This document shows, in pieces, positions 18,329-26,707 of a stretch of DNA of 64,000 bases. Source of the stretch: a virus; the IMG/VR virus record IMGVR_UViG_3300031963_000037, positions 1-64,000 of that record; one strand, 5' to 3'. Both the position numbers and the translations under genes were made by a program. Within the stretch, counting starts at the first letter, position 1; every line of letters begins with the position of its first letter. A model generated the notes under the pieces. It made no database searches and was not told the origin of the DNA. It was given only the letters and a program-made list of their open reading frames with translations.

Positions 18329-18697
18329 ATGCACATGTTGAGAACACCACACACAAAGTCAATTTCCAAAGTTGTAAAAAAATTTGGTAACAAGATACCC
18401 ATATCCAACTCACAACTCAAAGGAACTTTTACAATCAAAAACTACCGTTCATACTCTCACCTCGAAGAAGTAGATATAATATTCGAAGGGCAAATTTTCG
18501 TTCACTATAATAGGAAAAAAGATTGGTATAGTTCTTCAGTCATGACTGACGTTTTTCCAAATGGGGGAAGAGTTTCAAAAATTAAAGTCAATCGATTCAT
18601 AAGACGAAACATTTTTTTTGATGTTAAAACTTACTTAAAGTATTTCGATATTGAAATACCCTATTATGATTTGATTAAGAAAATTATTTGGAAATGA
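18329..18697 (+). CDS. Unknown basic protein
   Basis: The 122-residue protein is Lys/Arg-rich at the N-terminus and contains alternating hydrophobic strands (VDIIFEGQIFVHYNR). I recognise no family. A host-type promoter ends 4 nt before the first ATG; a second in-frame ATG (18335) would remove two residues. It heads a tightly packed run with the membrane peptide and primase genes (ATGA overlaps at 18694 and 18852). Confidence 0.6.
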   Translation: MHMLRTPHTKSISKVVKKFGNKIPISNSQLKGTFTIKNYRSYSHLEEVDIIFEGQIFVHYNRKKDWYSSSVMTDVFPNGGRVSKIKVNRFIRRNIFFDVKTYLKYFDIEIPYYDLIKKIIWK

Positions 18698-18855
18698 TAA
18701 TATTTTTTTACATTTGGGTCACGCTTCTTATTATAACGGTCGTTTTCTTCATTTTTGCTGGTTTCATAGAAAAAAATTTTGATGAAAATCATCCGGTAAA
18801 AAAATGGTGGAGAAAACACGTTGTGGCAGAAGCACCTAAAGATATCGACATATGA
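18694..18855 (+). CDS. Small single-pass membrane protein
   Basis: This 53-residue gene fills the gap between two annotated frames and is joined to both by ATGA overlaps (18694-18697 and 18852-18855), strong evidence that it is translated. Residues 2-25 are hydrophobic (MIIFFYIWVTLLIITVVFFI), a membrane anchor, followed by a charged tail with KKWWRK. The function is unknown; its place between an unknown gene and primase does not define a role. Confidence 0.7.
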   Translation: MIIFFYIWVTLLIITVVFFIFAGFIEKNFDENHPVKKWWRKHVVAEAPKDIDI

Positions 18856-19769
18856 GTGATGAAATAGAGGTTTTAGTTGAACTCCTTAGTGATTTTTTAG
18901 GTGAACCTAATCAGCACTATGAATCAAAGGGGCAAATATCTTTTGACTGCCCTGTCTGTGCGGATGAAAAAGGTTTGGATAAAGGAGACGGTAAAGGAAA
19001 CCTTGAGATTAACTATATCCGACACGTTTACAAATGTTGGGCTTGTGGTGAAACTCACGGAACACACGGACCCTTGGGTAAACTTTTCGATGGACATGCA
19101 ACAAAACAACAAAAGAAAGTTTACAATCTTATCAAACCCGAAGAGTTCAAACAGGAGGATAAAAAAAGACTCAGATTAAGACTACCTGAAGGGTTCACTT
19201 TATTTAAAGATTCAAATCCTAGATTCATTCCTCATATTGAAGCTTACAAATACCTTCAATCTCGTGGTATATCAGATGAAATGATTGAAAAATATAAGAT
19301 TGGATATACGGTTCAAGGAGATTTTGCATATAGAGTAATTATACCGTCTTTTGACAAAGAAGGTGTCTTGAATTATTTTGTTGGTAGAGCATGGGTTAAT
19401 AAAAAGATGAAATACAAAAATCCTGCTTCAGTCCCTAAAGACGAAATCATATTCAATGAAAAACTAATTGATTGGGATAAGGAAATATACCTCGTAGAAG
19501 GTGCCTTTGACTCATTCTTTCTTCCAAACCCGTTAGTGATGCTTGGTAAAAAAATGAGTAAACTCATTTTCGAAACCCTTTATACAAGGGCAAATGGAAA
19601 TATTACAATATGTGTCGATGGTGATGCTTGGGATGACGGTCTCAAAATGTATCACGAACTGAATGGAGGTCGTTTGTATAATAAAATAAAAATTGTTAAA
19701 TTACCTAAAGACAAAGACGTTTGTGATTTGAAAGGTAACATCGAAGAATTCTATTATGAAATTAAGTAA
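18852..19769 (+). CDS. DNA primase (zinc finger plus TOPRIM)
   Basis: The 305-residue protein has an N-terminal zinc-binding region, FDCPVCADEKG then YKCWACGETHG (residues 31-70), and a TOPRIM-type centre: EIYLVEGAFDSFF (about 213-225) and ITICVDGDAWDDG (about 252-264). These are hallmarks of DnaG-like primases that lay RNA primers for lagging-strand synthesis. At 305 residues it is much shorter than cellular DnaG and lacks the C-terminal helicase-binding region, as usual in phages. It overlaps the next nuclease gene by 14 bp. No replicative helicase is in this window. Confidence 0.85.
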   Translation: MSDEIEVLVELLSDFLGEPNQHYESKGQISFDCPVCADEKGLDKGDGKGNLEINYIRHVYKCWACGETHGTHGPLGKLFDGHATKQQKKVYNLIKPEEFKQEDKKRLRLRLPEGFTLFKDSNPRFIPHIEAYKYLQSRGISDEMIEKYKIGYTVQGDFAYRVIIPSFDKEGVLNYFVGRAWVNKKMKYKNPASVPKDEIIFNEKLIDWDKEIYLVEGAFDSFFLPNPLVMLGKKMSKLIFETLYTRANGNITICVDGDAWDDGLKMYHELNGGRLYNKIKIVKLPKDKDVCDLKGNIEEFYYEIK

Positions 19770-20598
19770 CGTAGCCAATGAATTAAGGGAAATAATTTCC
19801 CGAAGACAAGACGAATTAGGTCTTACTTTCCAAGAAGAAAAACATATATACACAATGGATGGTAAGACAAGTTGGCCATCAGTTTCGAAAGTCTTGAAAC
19901 ATTTTTATAAGCCATTTCCCACCGAGGAAGCTGCGTATAATAAAGCTGGTGGTGACCCTGAAAAACAACAACAACTTATCGAGGAATGGGCGGCAGCTGG
20001 TTCTTATTCCACGAATTTGGGAAGTAGAGTGCACTTCGTTTTGGAAGAAGAAGCCATTAAGAGATATGGTTCCTATAAAGAGGTTAGAAAACCTGTTTTC
20101 GAATGCGATTTAACCCAACTCATGAAAAGTGATAAAATGATAGTTGCGGGTAAAAGATATTTGGATTTATTGGAACAAAGAGAAGTTGTATTGTTAGATA
20201 CCGAGATGGTTCTCGGAGACCCTGAACTTGGTTATACGGGTCAACCTGATAAAGTATGGTTAACCCATAATGTTAATAAAAATGACTTCGGATTGTTAAT
20301 TACAGATTGGAAAACAAATAAACCAAAAAACTTCCTTGAAAATGATTACACAGAAAGAATGTATGAACCTTTCGAGGAATTACCGAATAATGCCTTGGGA
20401 CATTATTTTGTTCAATTACCTCTTTATGGAAAACTCTTATTGAAAATGTTAAAGGGTTCCAAATATGAAAATATCAAAGTTTATGGTTGTATTATTGCAC
20501 ATCTCAGAGAAGATACACAATTTGAAGAGTTCAGAGTTCCAAAAAAAGTAATCGAAACTGTGATGGGTATGGACATCAAAAAATATTTGAATAAATAA
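19756..20598 (+). CDS. PD-(D/E)XK exonuclease, RecB/Cas4-like
   Basis: The 280-residue protein shows the nuclease core: LDTEMVLGDPELGYTGQPDK, with the Glu and Asp, then LLITDWKTNKPKN, the D-W-K centre, and QLPLYGKLL, the Q-x3-Y helix of RecB-type nucleases. Such enzymes process DNA ends during phage recombination and replication. It overlaps primase and precedes the zinc-ribbon and SbcD genes, consistent with one replication-recombination operon. The N-terminal YTMDGKTSWPSVSKVL segment is common to this phage exonuclease group. Confidence 0.75.
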   Translation: MKLSNVANELREIISRRQDELGLTFQEEKHIYTMDGKTSWPSVSKVLKHFYKPFPTEEAAYNKAGGDPEKQQQLIEEWAAAGSYSTNLGSRVHFVLEEEAIKRYGSYKEVRKPVFECDLTQLMKSDKMIVAGKRYLDLLEQREVVLLDTEMVLGDPELGYTGQPDKVWLTHNVNKNDFGLLITDWKTNKPKNFLENDYTERMYEPFEELPNNALGHYFVQLPLYGKLLLKMLKGSKYENIKVYGCIIAHLREDTQFEEFRVPKKVIETVMGMDIKKYLNK

Positions 20599-20629
20599 TA
20601 ATTTTTACTATATTTTAAATAAAAACTGT

Positions 20630-20866
20630 ATGCAAGATTTAACCCCAAAAATTGATTTGAGACAATGTGACAACGTCAAGTGTGAGAACTGTGGTGGGAT
20701 TTTTTTCCGTGAAGTATTACTTCTAAAAAGAGTTCCTGCACTGATGACAGGTTCCCGAGAAGACACAAATGTTCCCTTCTCAGTAACAAAGTGTGATAGT
20801 TGTGGACATGTTAATAAAGGATTTAATCCATTTGAAGAAGAAACAAAATCATTAATTAATGATTAA
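20630..20866 (+). CDS. Small zinc-ribbon protein
   Basis: The 78-residue protein contains two Cys pairs, CENCGG (near 19) and CDSCGH (near 55), which would bind one zinc. It overlaps the SbcD-like gene by 8 bp and so is probably co-translated with it. It may act in DNA or RNA binding, or as a partner of the recombination proteins; no specific family is recognised. Confidence 0.7.
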   Translation: MQDLTPKIDLRQCDNVKCENCGGIFFREVLLLKRVPALMTGSREDTNVPFSVTKCDSCGHVNKGFNPFEEETKSLIND

Positions 20867-21638
20867 AAAATTAGTCCATTTTTCTGACCTTCATATTAGG
20901 TTGTTCAAAGACCACGAACTTTATCGTGGGATTTTGATGCAAGCACTTAGCGAGTGGAAAGCTCTTGCGCCTGATAGAATTGTATTCACAGGTGACTTGG
21001 TTCACTCCAAAAATCAAATGACACCTGAATTGGTTGAATTTGTTGCTTGGGTTTTGGCTCAATGTGCTGAAATAACAAAAACAATTGTAATTATCGGTAA
21101 TCATGATTTTTTGGAAAACAACAACACTCGTCTCGATGCATTGACACCGATAATAGACTCACTCAAAAACGAAAACATTTCTTATTTCAAAAACAGAGGT
21201 GTTTATGAGGATGATAATATTAATTGGTGTGTGTTCTCTCTCATGGAGCATAACATTCCACCTGAAATAAAAAAGTCAGAAAGAATTAATATAGGTTTAT
21301 TTCATGGACCCGTTCAAGGATTATACACTGATATTGGTTATAAGTTTGAGGATGGTTTCGATTCGAACAAATTCAAAGGGTGTGATTTAGTTCTATGTGG
21401 CGATATTCACAAAAGGCAGATATTTGACATACCTGGTGGTAAGAAAGCTTATATGATTGGTTCCACTATACAACAAAACTTTGGTGAAACAGTAAGGAAA
21501 CACGGATACGGAGTATACGAAATCGAAAAAGACGAATACACTTTCATTGATTTACCTAACCCTAAACCTTTCCTTTCATTCTATATTAATTCAATTGATA
21601 ATTTAGAGAAGGGAACTGAAAAGTTAGTTAATTATTAA
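20859..21638 (+). CDS. SbcD/Mre11-like nuclease (T4 gp47-like)
   Basis: The 259-residue protein has the calcineurin-type metallophosphoesterase motifs in order: FSDLHIR (D10, H12), FTGDLVHSKNQ, IIGNHDFLE, GLFHGP and CGDIHKRQ. These coordinate the two Mn ions of Mre11/SbcD nucleases. The protein is shorter than cellular SbcD and similar to T4 gp47. Its ATPase partner is encoded at 23007, separated by three small genes, where T4 has the pair almost adjacent. It processes DNA ends in recombination-dependent replication. Confidence 0.85.
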   Translation: MIKKLVHFSDLHIRLFKDHELYRGILMQALSEWKALAPDRIVFTGDLVHSKNQMTPELVEFVAWVLAQCAEITKTIVIIGNHDFLENNNTRLDALTPIIDSLKNENISYFKNRGVYEDDNINWCVFSLMEHNIPPEIKKSERINIGLFHGPVQGLYTDIGYKFEDGFDSNKFKGCDLVLCGDIHKRQIFDIPGGKKAYMIGSTIQQNFGETVRKHGYGVYEIEKDEYTFIDLPNPKPFLSFYINSIDNLEKGTEKLVNY

Positions 21639-21639
21639 G

Positions 21640-22455
21640 ATGGAAGTTAAACTTAATCTTTCCAAAGATGAACTTAAAGAATTGGTTTCTTATTGTAATC
21701 TCAACGATTTACTTATAAGCTCAGTTGTCAAGGAATCCTTTACAACTGGATTCAACATTGAAAGATATGGTTTGTTAAATGCTGGACCAAAAGTGACCGA
21801 AAAAGAAGTCATCAAAGAAGTTGTAAAGAGAGTTGAGATACCGGTGGAAATTGAAAAAGAAGTTGTCAAAATTGAATATGTGGAGATTGAAAAACCAGTC
21901 GAAGTTATCAAAGAGGTTATTGTAGAAAAAATTGTTGAGGTCATAAAAGAAATTCCAATTGAAAAGGTAGTTGAAAATGTGGTCGAGGTAATCAAAGAAA
22001 TCCCTGTTGAAAAAGTTGTGGTCAAAGAAATAGTAAAAGAGGTGCCTGTTGAAAAAGTGATTGAAAAAATCGTAAAAGTTTCAGACGATACTCAAATAAA
22101 TGAGTTGTTGTTCAAAATACAACAGTTGGAAAATCAACCACCAAAGATTGTTGAAGTTGTAAAAGAAATCCCTGTTGACAAAGTTGTGATACAGGAAAAA
22201 ATAGTGGAGGTTACTAAAGAAATTCCAATTGAGGTCATCAAAGAAGTGGTGATTGAAAAAGTCACAGGAGGGGATTTACAACCTAAACTGGATGCTTTAC
22301 AGAATACAGTTCAGAAACTAAAACAAGACAACATAGAAAAAGACAAAAAAATAAAAGAATACGAAAAAACAATTCAAGATATTCAAAAGTTCCAAGAAGA
22401 TAAAAAAGCAATGTTCTTGAGGGGCTCGAATCTTGATGATAATCTTTATAAATAA
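21640..22455 (+). CDS. VEVIKEIPVEKV-repeat coiled protein between SbcD and SbcC
   Basis: The 271-residue protein starts with a globular N-terminus (about 1-45), then has a long run of imperfect 11-14-residue units such as EVIKEIPVEKVV (about 53-210), then a Lys/Glu-rich predicted coiled coil (220-260). The strictly alternating acidic, basic and branched residues suggest an extended fibrous structure. I do not recognise a function. It starts 1 bp after the SbcD stop, so it may help bridge or scaffold the SbcCD complex; this is only a context inference. Confidence 0.65.
   Translation: MEVKLNLSKDELKELVSYCNLNDLLISSVVKESFTTGFNIERYGLLNAGPKVTEKEVIKEVVKRVEIPVEIEKEVVKIEYVEIEKPVEVIKEVIVEKIVEVIKEIPIEKVVENVVEVIKEIPVEKVVVKEIVKEVPVEKVIEKIVKVSDDTQINELLFKIQQLENQPPKIVEVVKEIPVDKVVIQEKIVEVTKEIPIEVIKEVVIEKVTGGDLQPKLDALQNTVQKLKQDNIEKDKKIKEYEKTIQDIQKFQEDKKAMFLRGSNLDDNLYK
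21805..22265 (+). repeat. Imperfect coding repeat (EVIKEIPVEKV units)
   Basis: About a dozen degenerate units of 33-42 bp encode VIKE(I/V)P(V/I)EKV-type sequence. The DNA copies have diverged, but the protein pattern is kept, which points to selection on the product. Confidence 0.7.
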
Positions 22456-22461
22456 TATTTT

Positions 22462-22815
22462 ATGACACAATTAATTTTATGGATGATAATGACTTATGGA
22501 ATAAGCAACATCTTGGTTTATGGGAGCATTTTCAACGGACCGAGAAATAAAATAAACAAATTGGCGGCAAGCGAGCATACACTATTCAATGGATTTTGGG
22601 TTTTCTTATCCGATATGTTGAAATGTATGATGTGCACACCAACTTGGGTTGGATTTTTCTTCGGAATTTTCTTATATTCACCAGTTCATACTATACTTGA
22701 AGTATCACCATTTGTATCGTGGTTTTTTGATGGGATGTTGGCTTCTGGTTCTGTATGGGCAATTAATTCAATAATCGAGTGGTTTGAACAAAATAGACCA
22801 CAACAAAACAATTAA
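22462..22815 (+). CDS. Multi-pass membrane protein with CxxC
   Basis: The 117-residue protein has hydrophobic segments near 1-22, 48-75 and 85-108 and a short motif MLKCMMCTPTWVGFFFG, in which Cys-x2-Cys precedes P-x-W-x-G. A similar arrangement occurs, to my knowledge, in small phage membrane proteins of the DUF1360 type; this assignment is tentative. Holin function is possible but unsupported, since it sits among recombination genes rather than in the lysis cassette. Confidence 0.55.
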   Translation: MTQLILWMIMTYGISNILVYGSIFNGPRNKINKLAASEHTLFNGFWVFLSDMLKCMMCTPTWVGFFFGIFLYSPVHTILEVSPFVSWFFDGMLASGSVWAINSIIEWFEQNRPQQNN

Positions 22816-22818
22816 AAA

Positions 22819-23004
22819 ATGGGAACGTCAAAAAAAAGAGGTGGAGCAAAGGCTCACAGAAAAAGAGTTCAATCAAGAAACACTCAAATCAATGCACAAA
22901 AAAATGTTATGCAAAAATTGTTTGAGGAACAAATGAAACTACAGATAGAGGAAATGAAGAAGAAAGATGCTCAAACATCAGGTCTAACAACAACACCTCA
23001 ATAA
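22819..23004 (+). CDS. Small basic coiled-coil protein
   Basis: The 61-residue product has a basic N-terminus (KKRGGAKAHRKRVQSR) suited to nucleic-acid binding and a short amphipathic helix (LFEEQMKLQIEEMKKK). It sits 3 bp after the membrane gene and 2 bp before the SbcC-like gene. No family is recognised. Confidence 0.55.
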   Translation: MGTSKKRGGAKAHRKRVQSRNTQINAQKNVMQKLFEEQMKLQIEEMKKKDAQTSGLTTTPQ

Positions 23005-23006
23005 TA

Positions 23007-25385
23007 ATGAAATGGGATTTGTTCAATCCAAAACCAGAATTTAACTACAAAGAGATGTCACACAAACTCGATACTTCAGCTTTGGATAACCCTTACATTC
23101 AAGTGATTTGGGAAGACTCTTCTGAAAATTTTACACAAGAAAGAATCAAGTCTGTTAAGCAATACTTCATGAAGAAGTATGCCTCAACAAACGTAAATGT
23201 AATTACCAAAGTAAAAACAACAGACGATACCCAGCAAACTATAGATGTTACCATGAATATCATGGACCAAAACTATCTCAGAGAGTTGGTCAGAAATTTC
23301 TTGGAATCTAAAAACCAACATCAGTATTTTGACCAAGTCATGAATATCGACTTAGCGGTTGAAAATAGAATGTTGATAAATGAGGTCGAAGTAACCCCCT
23401 TCAAGAGATGGTATATCAAAAAGATAGAGTTTAGTAACTTTCTTTCTTACGGGGAAAATCAAGTAATTGATTTTGACAAGTGTAATGGTATCACAGTAGT
23501 TGAATCTGACCCACCAAACTTTGGAGGAAAAACTGTATTGACGGTAGATTTATTATTGTTCTTATTCTTTAACTCAACAACCAAAACACAGAAAGCAGAG
23601 GAAATCTTTAACCGTTTTTCTGACAAAAACAAAGTAACCGTTAGAGGTGAAATTGTTATTGATGGTGAGGAATATGTTATTGCAAGACAAATTGAAAGAA
23701 AAAAGGCTAAGTCAGGAGAATGGAATGTTAAAACTGAATTGGAGTTTTTCAAAAAACTCGCTGATGGACAACTTCAAAACTTCACTGGTGAACAAAGGAG
23801 AGAGACTGAGGACTTCATCAAAAAATCGATAGGTAATATCGATGACTTTTTGATGACCATTGTGACTACCGCTTCGAATTTAGAGGATTTATTGGAGGCA
23901 AAGCCAACAGCACGTGGACAAGTGTTGAGTAGATTTTTGGGGCTCGAATTCCTGAAGAAAAAAGAAGAAACAGGTAAAGAAATTTATTCTGACTTTTCTA
24001 AAGGTATGTTGTCCAATGTATATAATACTGAAACTTTGAAGCAAAACAATTCAGAGTCAAATGAAGAAATAAAAGTTCTCGACAGTCAAATTATCGATTC
24101 TCAGGAAAAAATGAAAGATGTTGATAACAGGCTTCAAAAGGGTCAAGATTATAAAGAAAATCTTCTTAAATCCAAGCATAACGACATAGACCAAGAACTT
24201 GTTAGACTAAATCCAAATACTCTCAAGACAGAAATAGAAAACTTCAAAAATTCATCTAAGTCGATTCAAACTCAAATAAACGAAGTTAAGATTATTGAGC
24301 CCAAAGAGTTCTATCATGAAGACCAACACGACGCGGTGAAAGATGTAATCAAATCGAGAAATGGTGAGTTGGTGTTAGCAGAAAATAAAGTTGAAGAAAT
24401 ACAAGAATTGATAGAAAAGTATGGGGATGGAATCCAGTGCGAGCACTGCGGAATCAAATTAATGGAGGCATCCCTAACAAAGAAAAAAATAGAACAGTTA
24501 GAAGGATATAAAAAACTTGTCAGGGAATTCAGAAAAGAAATCGGAGATTTAGAAAAAAAAGAACAGTCTTTCACCCAACTGAAAAAAGACTTTGATGAGT
24601 ATGAAAGAAACAAACTCATAAAAGAAAAGTATGAATTGTCTTTGGAGTCTACGAAACTTAAACTCGAGCAAGCTCAAGACAAACTGACAAGATATGAAGA
24701 AGTTCAAGATAAGATTAAAAAGAACAATGATATTGATGCTCAGTTAGTGAAGGCGGGAATGAGGATAGACGATTTAATTAATGAGAAGAGAGATTACGAA
24801 AGAACTATAACATCTAACCAACTTCAAATAAAAAACCTCAAACAACAAATCGATAAGAATCTCGAAATGATTCAAACAATTACCGAGGAGTTTGAAAGGG
24901 AAAAAATATATAAGATATATTTGGAGGTATTTGGTAAAAATGGTATCTCGAAAATTATAATGAAGACGATGATGCCGTTAATCAATCAAGAACTTCAAAG
25001 ACTCCTCATGGATTCTTGTTATTTCAATCTTGAAATAAGAATTAACGATAAAAATGAGGTAGAATTCATGATGATTGATAATTCAACTGGAATCGAAAAA
25101 CCAATGACATCAGGGTCTGGTTATGAAAGAACGATAGCTGCTATGGCACTAAGAGCCGTGTTGTCAAAAGTGTGTTCATTACCAAAACCAAACATTATTG
25201 TATGGGACGAAGTTTTTGGTAAGATTTCAAACGAAAACTTAGAAATGGTAGGGGAGTTTTTTTCTAAGATGAGAGAATACTTCGAGAAGATTTTTGTTAT
25301 CACGCACAATCCTTTGGTAAACAATTGGGCTAATAATGTGGTTAGAATTTCAAAAACGGAAAATATTTCTAAAGTTTCTCAATAA
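23007..25385 (+). CDS. SbcC/Rad50-like ATPase (T4 gp46-like)
   Basis: The 792-residue protein has split ATPase lobes around a long coiled coil. The N-lobe begins near 134 (WYIKKIEFSNFLSYGENQ) with a Walker A-like PPNFGGKT (169-176). The zinc hook is CEHCG near 478. The C-lobe has an ABC signature-type TSGSGYERT (near 700), Walker B NIIVWDEVF (near 730) and a final THN. It pairs with the SbcD-like nuclease to resect DNA ends. Two oddities: a 130-residue N-terminal extension absent from typical gp46 proteins, and Pro replacing the first Gly of the Walker A loop. All other motifs are intact, so activity is likely. Confidence 0.85.
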   Translation: MKWDLFNPKPEFNYKEMSHKLDTSALDNPYIQVIWEDSSENFTQERIKSVKQYFMKKYASTNVNVITKVKTTDDTQQTIDVTMNIMDQNYLRELVRNFLESKNQHQYFDQVMNIDLAVENRMLINEVEVTPFKRWYIKKIEFSNFLSYGENQVIDFDKCNGITVVESDPPNFGGKTVLTVDLLLFLFFNSTTKTQKAEEIFNRFSDKNKVTVRGEIVIDGEEYVIARQIERKKAKSGEWNVKTELEFFKKLADGQLQNFTGEQRRETEDFIKKSIGNIDDFLMTIVTTASNLEDLLEAKPTARGQVLSRFLGLEFLKKKEETGKEIYSDFSKGMLSNVYNTETLKQNNSESNEEIKVLDSQIIDSQEKMKDVDNRLQKGQDYKENLLKSKHNDIDQELVRLNPNTLKTEIENFKNSSKSIQTQINEVKIIEPKEFYHEDQHDAVKDVIKSRNGELVLAENKVEEIQELIEKYGDGIQCEHCGIKLMEASLTKKKIEQLEGYKKLVREFRKEIGDLEKKEQSFTQLKKDFDEYERNKLIKEKYELSLESTKLKLEQAQDKLTRYEEVQDKIKKNNDIDAQLVKAGMRIDDLINEKRDYERTITSNQLQIKNLKQQIDKNLEMIQTITEEFEREKIYKIYLEVFGKNGISKIIMKTMMPLINQELQRLLMDSCYFNLEIRINDKNEVEFMMIDNSTGIEKPMTSGSGYERTIAAMALRAVLSKVCSLPKPNIIVWDEVFGKISNENLEMVGEFFSKMREYFEKIFVITHNPLVNNWANNVVRISKTENISKVSQ

Positions 25386-25391
25386 AAGCCA

Positions 25392-25399
25392 TACATTTG
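25392..25399 (+). promoter_or_regulatory. -7 box TACATTTG, 4 nt before ATG
   Basis: This matches the TAnnTTTG -7 consensus and ends 4 nt before the start at 25404. The -33 element is poor (TTTCT about 21 nt upstream). Confidence 0.5.
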
Positions 25400-25403
25400 C
25401 GAT

Positions 25404-25922
25404 ATGGAAAGACAAGGTCACGGTTTTGATTACCAAAGACAACTCTGTGAAAGATATAACCTATCTTCAGATGATAACTACACGGGTATTTGGGATGCCT
25501 ATCGTCAAGATGGAACCCCATGTGTAGTTAAAACCTTCAAACAAAATTCGGAAATTCCCTTGGCCGATATATTCAATAATGTATCGAGAGATAAAGACTT
25601 CTATTTAATGTATGGTGTTTGGAAAGGTAAAAAATCAAACATTGTTGAAGAAAAAGTTATATTAGTAGACGTTGAAAAATGGAAAGAGTTATTCACTTGG
25701 GAACACTTCGAAGAACTTAAACATTGGATTAAAAATGTTGTTTCCAATAGTTATGACTACGATACCACTTGGAAGTCTGAAGTAAAAGAGTGGAAAGAAA
25801 AGTGGGGTGAAGAAAGAATCGTTCAACCTAGATTCAAAAGAGACCATAAAACCCAACGTAGAATACAATCTGCGGTTTCTTACAAAAACTTGGAAACTTT
25901 TTTAGATTATGTCAAAAAGTAA
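25404..25922 (+). CDS. Putative restriction-type endonuclease
   Basis: The 172-residue protein contains GIWDAYRQDGTPCVVKTFK (about 28-46), which fits the spacing of a PD-(D/E)XK centre (Asp, then x-V-K), followed by LADIFNNVSRDKDFYLMYG, a layout seen in small restriction endonucleases. The usual Glu before x-Lys is replaced, so catalysis is not proven. Its end overlaps by 14 bp the gene of a DNA methyltransferase, as in restriction-modification pairs. Alternatives are a non-restricting phage nuclease or an inactive homologue. Confidence 0.5.
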   Translation: MERQGHGFDYQRQLCERYNLSSDDNYTGIWDAYRQDGTPCVVKTFKQNSEIPLADIFNNVSRDKDFYLMYGVWKGKKSNIVEEKVILVDVEKWKELFTWEHFEELKHWIKNVVSNSYDYDTTWKSEVKEWKEKWGEERIVQPRFKRDHKTQRRIQSAVSYKNLETFLDYVKK

Positions 25923-26679
25923 GTATGGTTTAGACCAATTTTATACAAAATCTGAGGTCGCTCGAAGGTGTTTAGAGACTCTGAATCTAACTGATTATGA
26001 TACAATCATAGAGCCATCGGCAGGAGAGGGTGTTTTTTTTCATTTGGCGGAACACCAAGACAAAATAGCCTACGACATTGAACCTAAGTCTGATGATATA
26101 GAACAATGTAATTTTTTGACTAAGGATTTAAGTTTCTTGGGGAATCGTAAAGTGCTTTTCTTTGGTAATCCTCCATTTGGGAGAAATTCAAGTCTTGCAT
26201 TAAAATTTATAAAAAAGTGTTGTCTTCACGCAGACACAATCGCATTCATATTACCCAAAGGTTTCAAAAAAAGGTCAATGATTGACAAGATTCCTCTCAA
26301 CTTTGAGGTTTCATTAATTCAGGATTTAACTGAGGATATTTTTACGTTCGAAGGAAAAGATTTCATGGTCCCATGTGTTTGGGTTATCTTGAAAAAAACC
26401 GAAGTTCTTAGAGAGAAAGAAATAAAACTTTCTCCCACAAAATTTACTTTCACCACAAAACAACATGCGAATTTAGCAATCAGAAGAGTTGGTATCAATG
26501 CTGGAGATGTTTTCACTGATACAGATGTATCAATTACTTCACATTATTTTCTTAGAGTCGAAGACCCTCAAACAGCTCAACGTTTAATATCACAAATTCA
26601 ATTTAGTTCAGGTGATACTACAGGTCCAAGAAGTATACCCAAAAATGAACTTATTATTAAGTTGGACCAAATTTTGTAA
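25909..26679 (+). CDS. N6-adenine DNA methyltransferase (NPPF type)
   Basis: The 256-residue protein has motif I as IIEPSAGEGVFF (near 36-47) and motif IV as FFGNPPFGRN (near 84-93), the NPP[FY] signature of exocyclic amino methyltransferases, usually adenine N6. The start GLDQFYTKSEVARRC is also typical of this class. It has no recognisable separate target-recognition domain, but the C-terminal 100 residues could play that part. The overlap with the putative nuclease suggests coupled synthesis. It may protect phage DNA or modify it against host enzymes. Confidence 0.75.
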   Translation: MSKSKYGLDQFYTKSEVARRCLETLNLTDYDTIIEPSAGEGVFFHLAEHQDKIAYDIEPKSDDIEQCNFLTKDLSFLGNRKVLFFGNPPFGRNSSLALKFIKKCCLHADTIAFILPKGFKKRSMIDKIPLNFEVSLIQDLTEDIFTFEGKDFMVPCVWVILKKTEVLREKEIKLSPTKFTFTTKQHANLAIRRVGINAGDVFTDTDVSITSHYFLRVEDPQTAQRLISQIQFSSGDTTGPRSIPKNELIIKLDQIL

Positions 26680-26703
26680 TTGTAAAAATATTCAGTATCA
26701 TTG
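26672..26703 (+). promoter_or_regulatory. Bacteroidota-type promoter (TTTTG, 19 nt, TATCATTG)
   Basis: TTTTG ends at 26676 and TATCATTG spans 26696-26703 with 19 nt between. The -7 box has one mismatch and ends 4 nt before the ATG at 26708. It overlaps the end of the methyltransferase gene. Confidence 0.5.
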
Positions 26704-26707
26704 CAGC

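Noticed and set aside
26612-26707. Longer start of the glycosylase-like gene
   Set aside because: It lies in the methyltransferase gene and over the promoter; conserved sequence begins at 26708.
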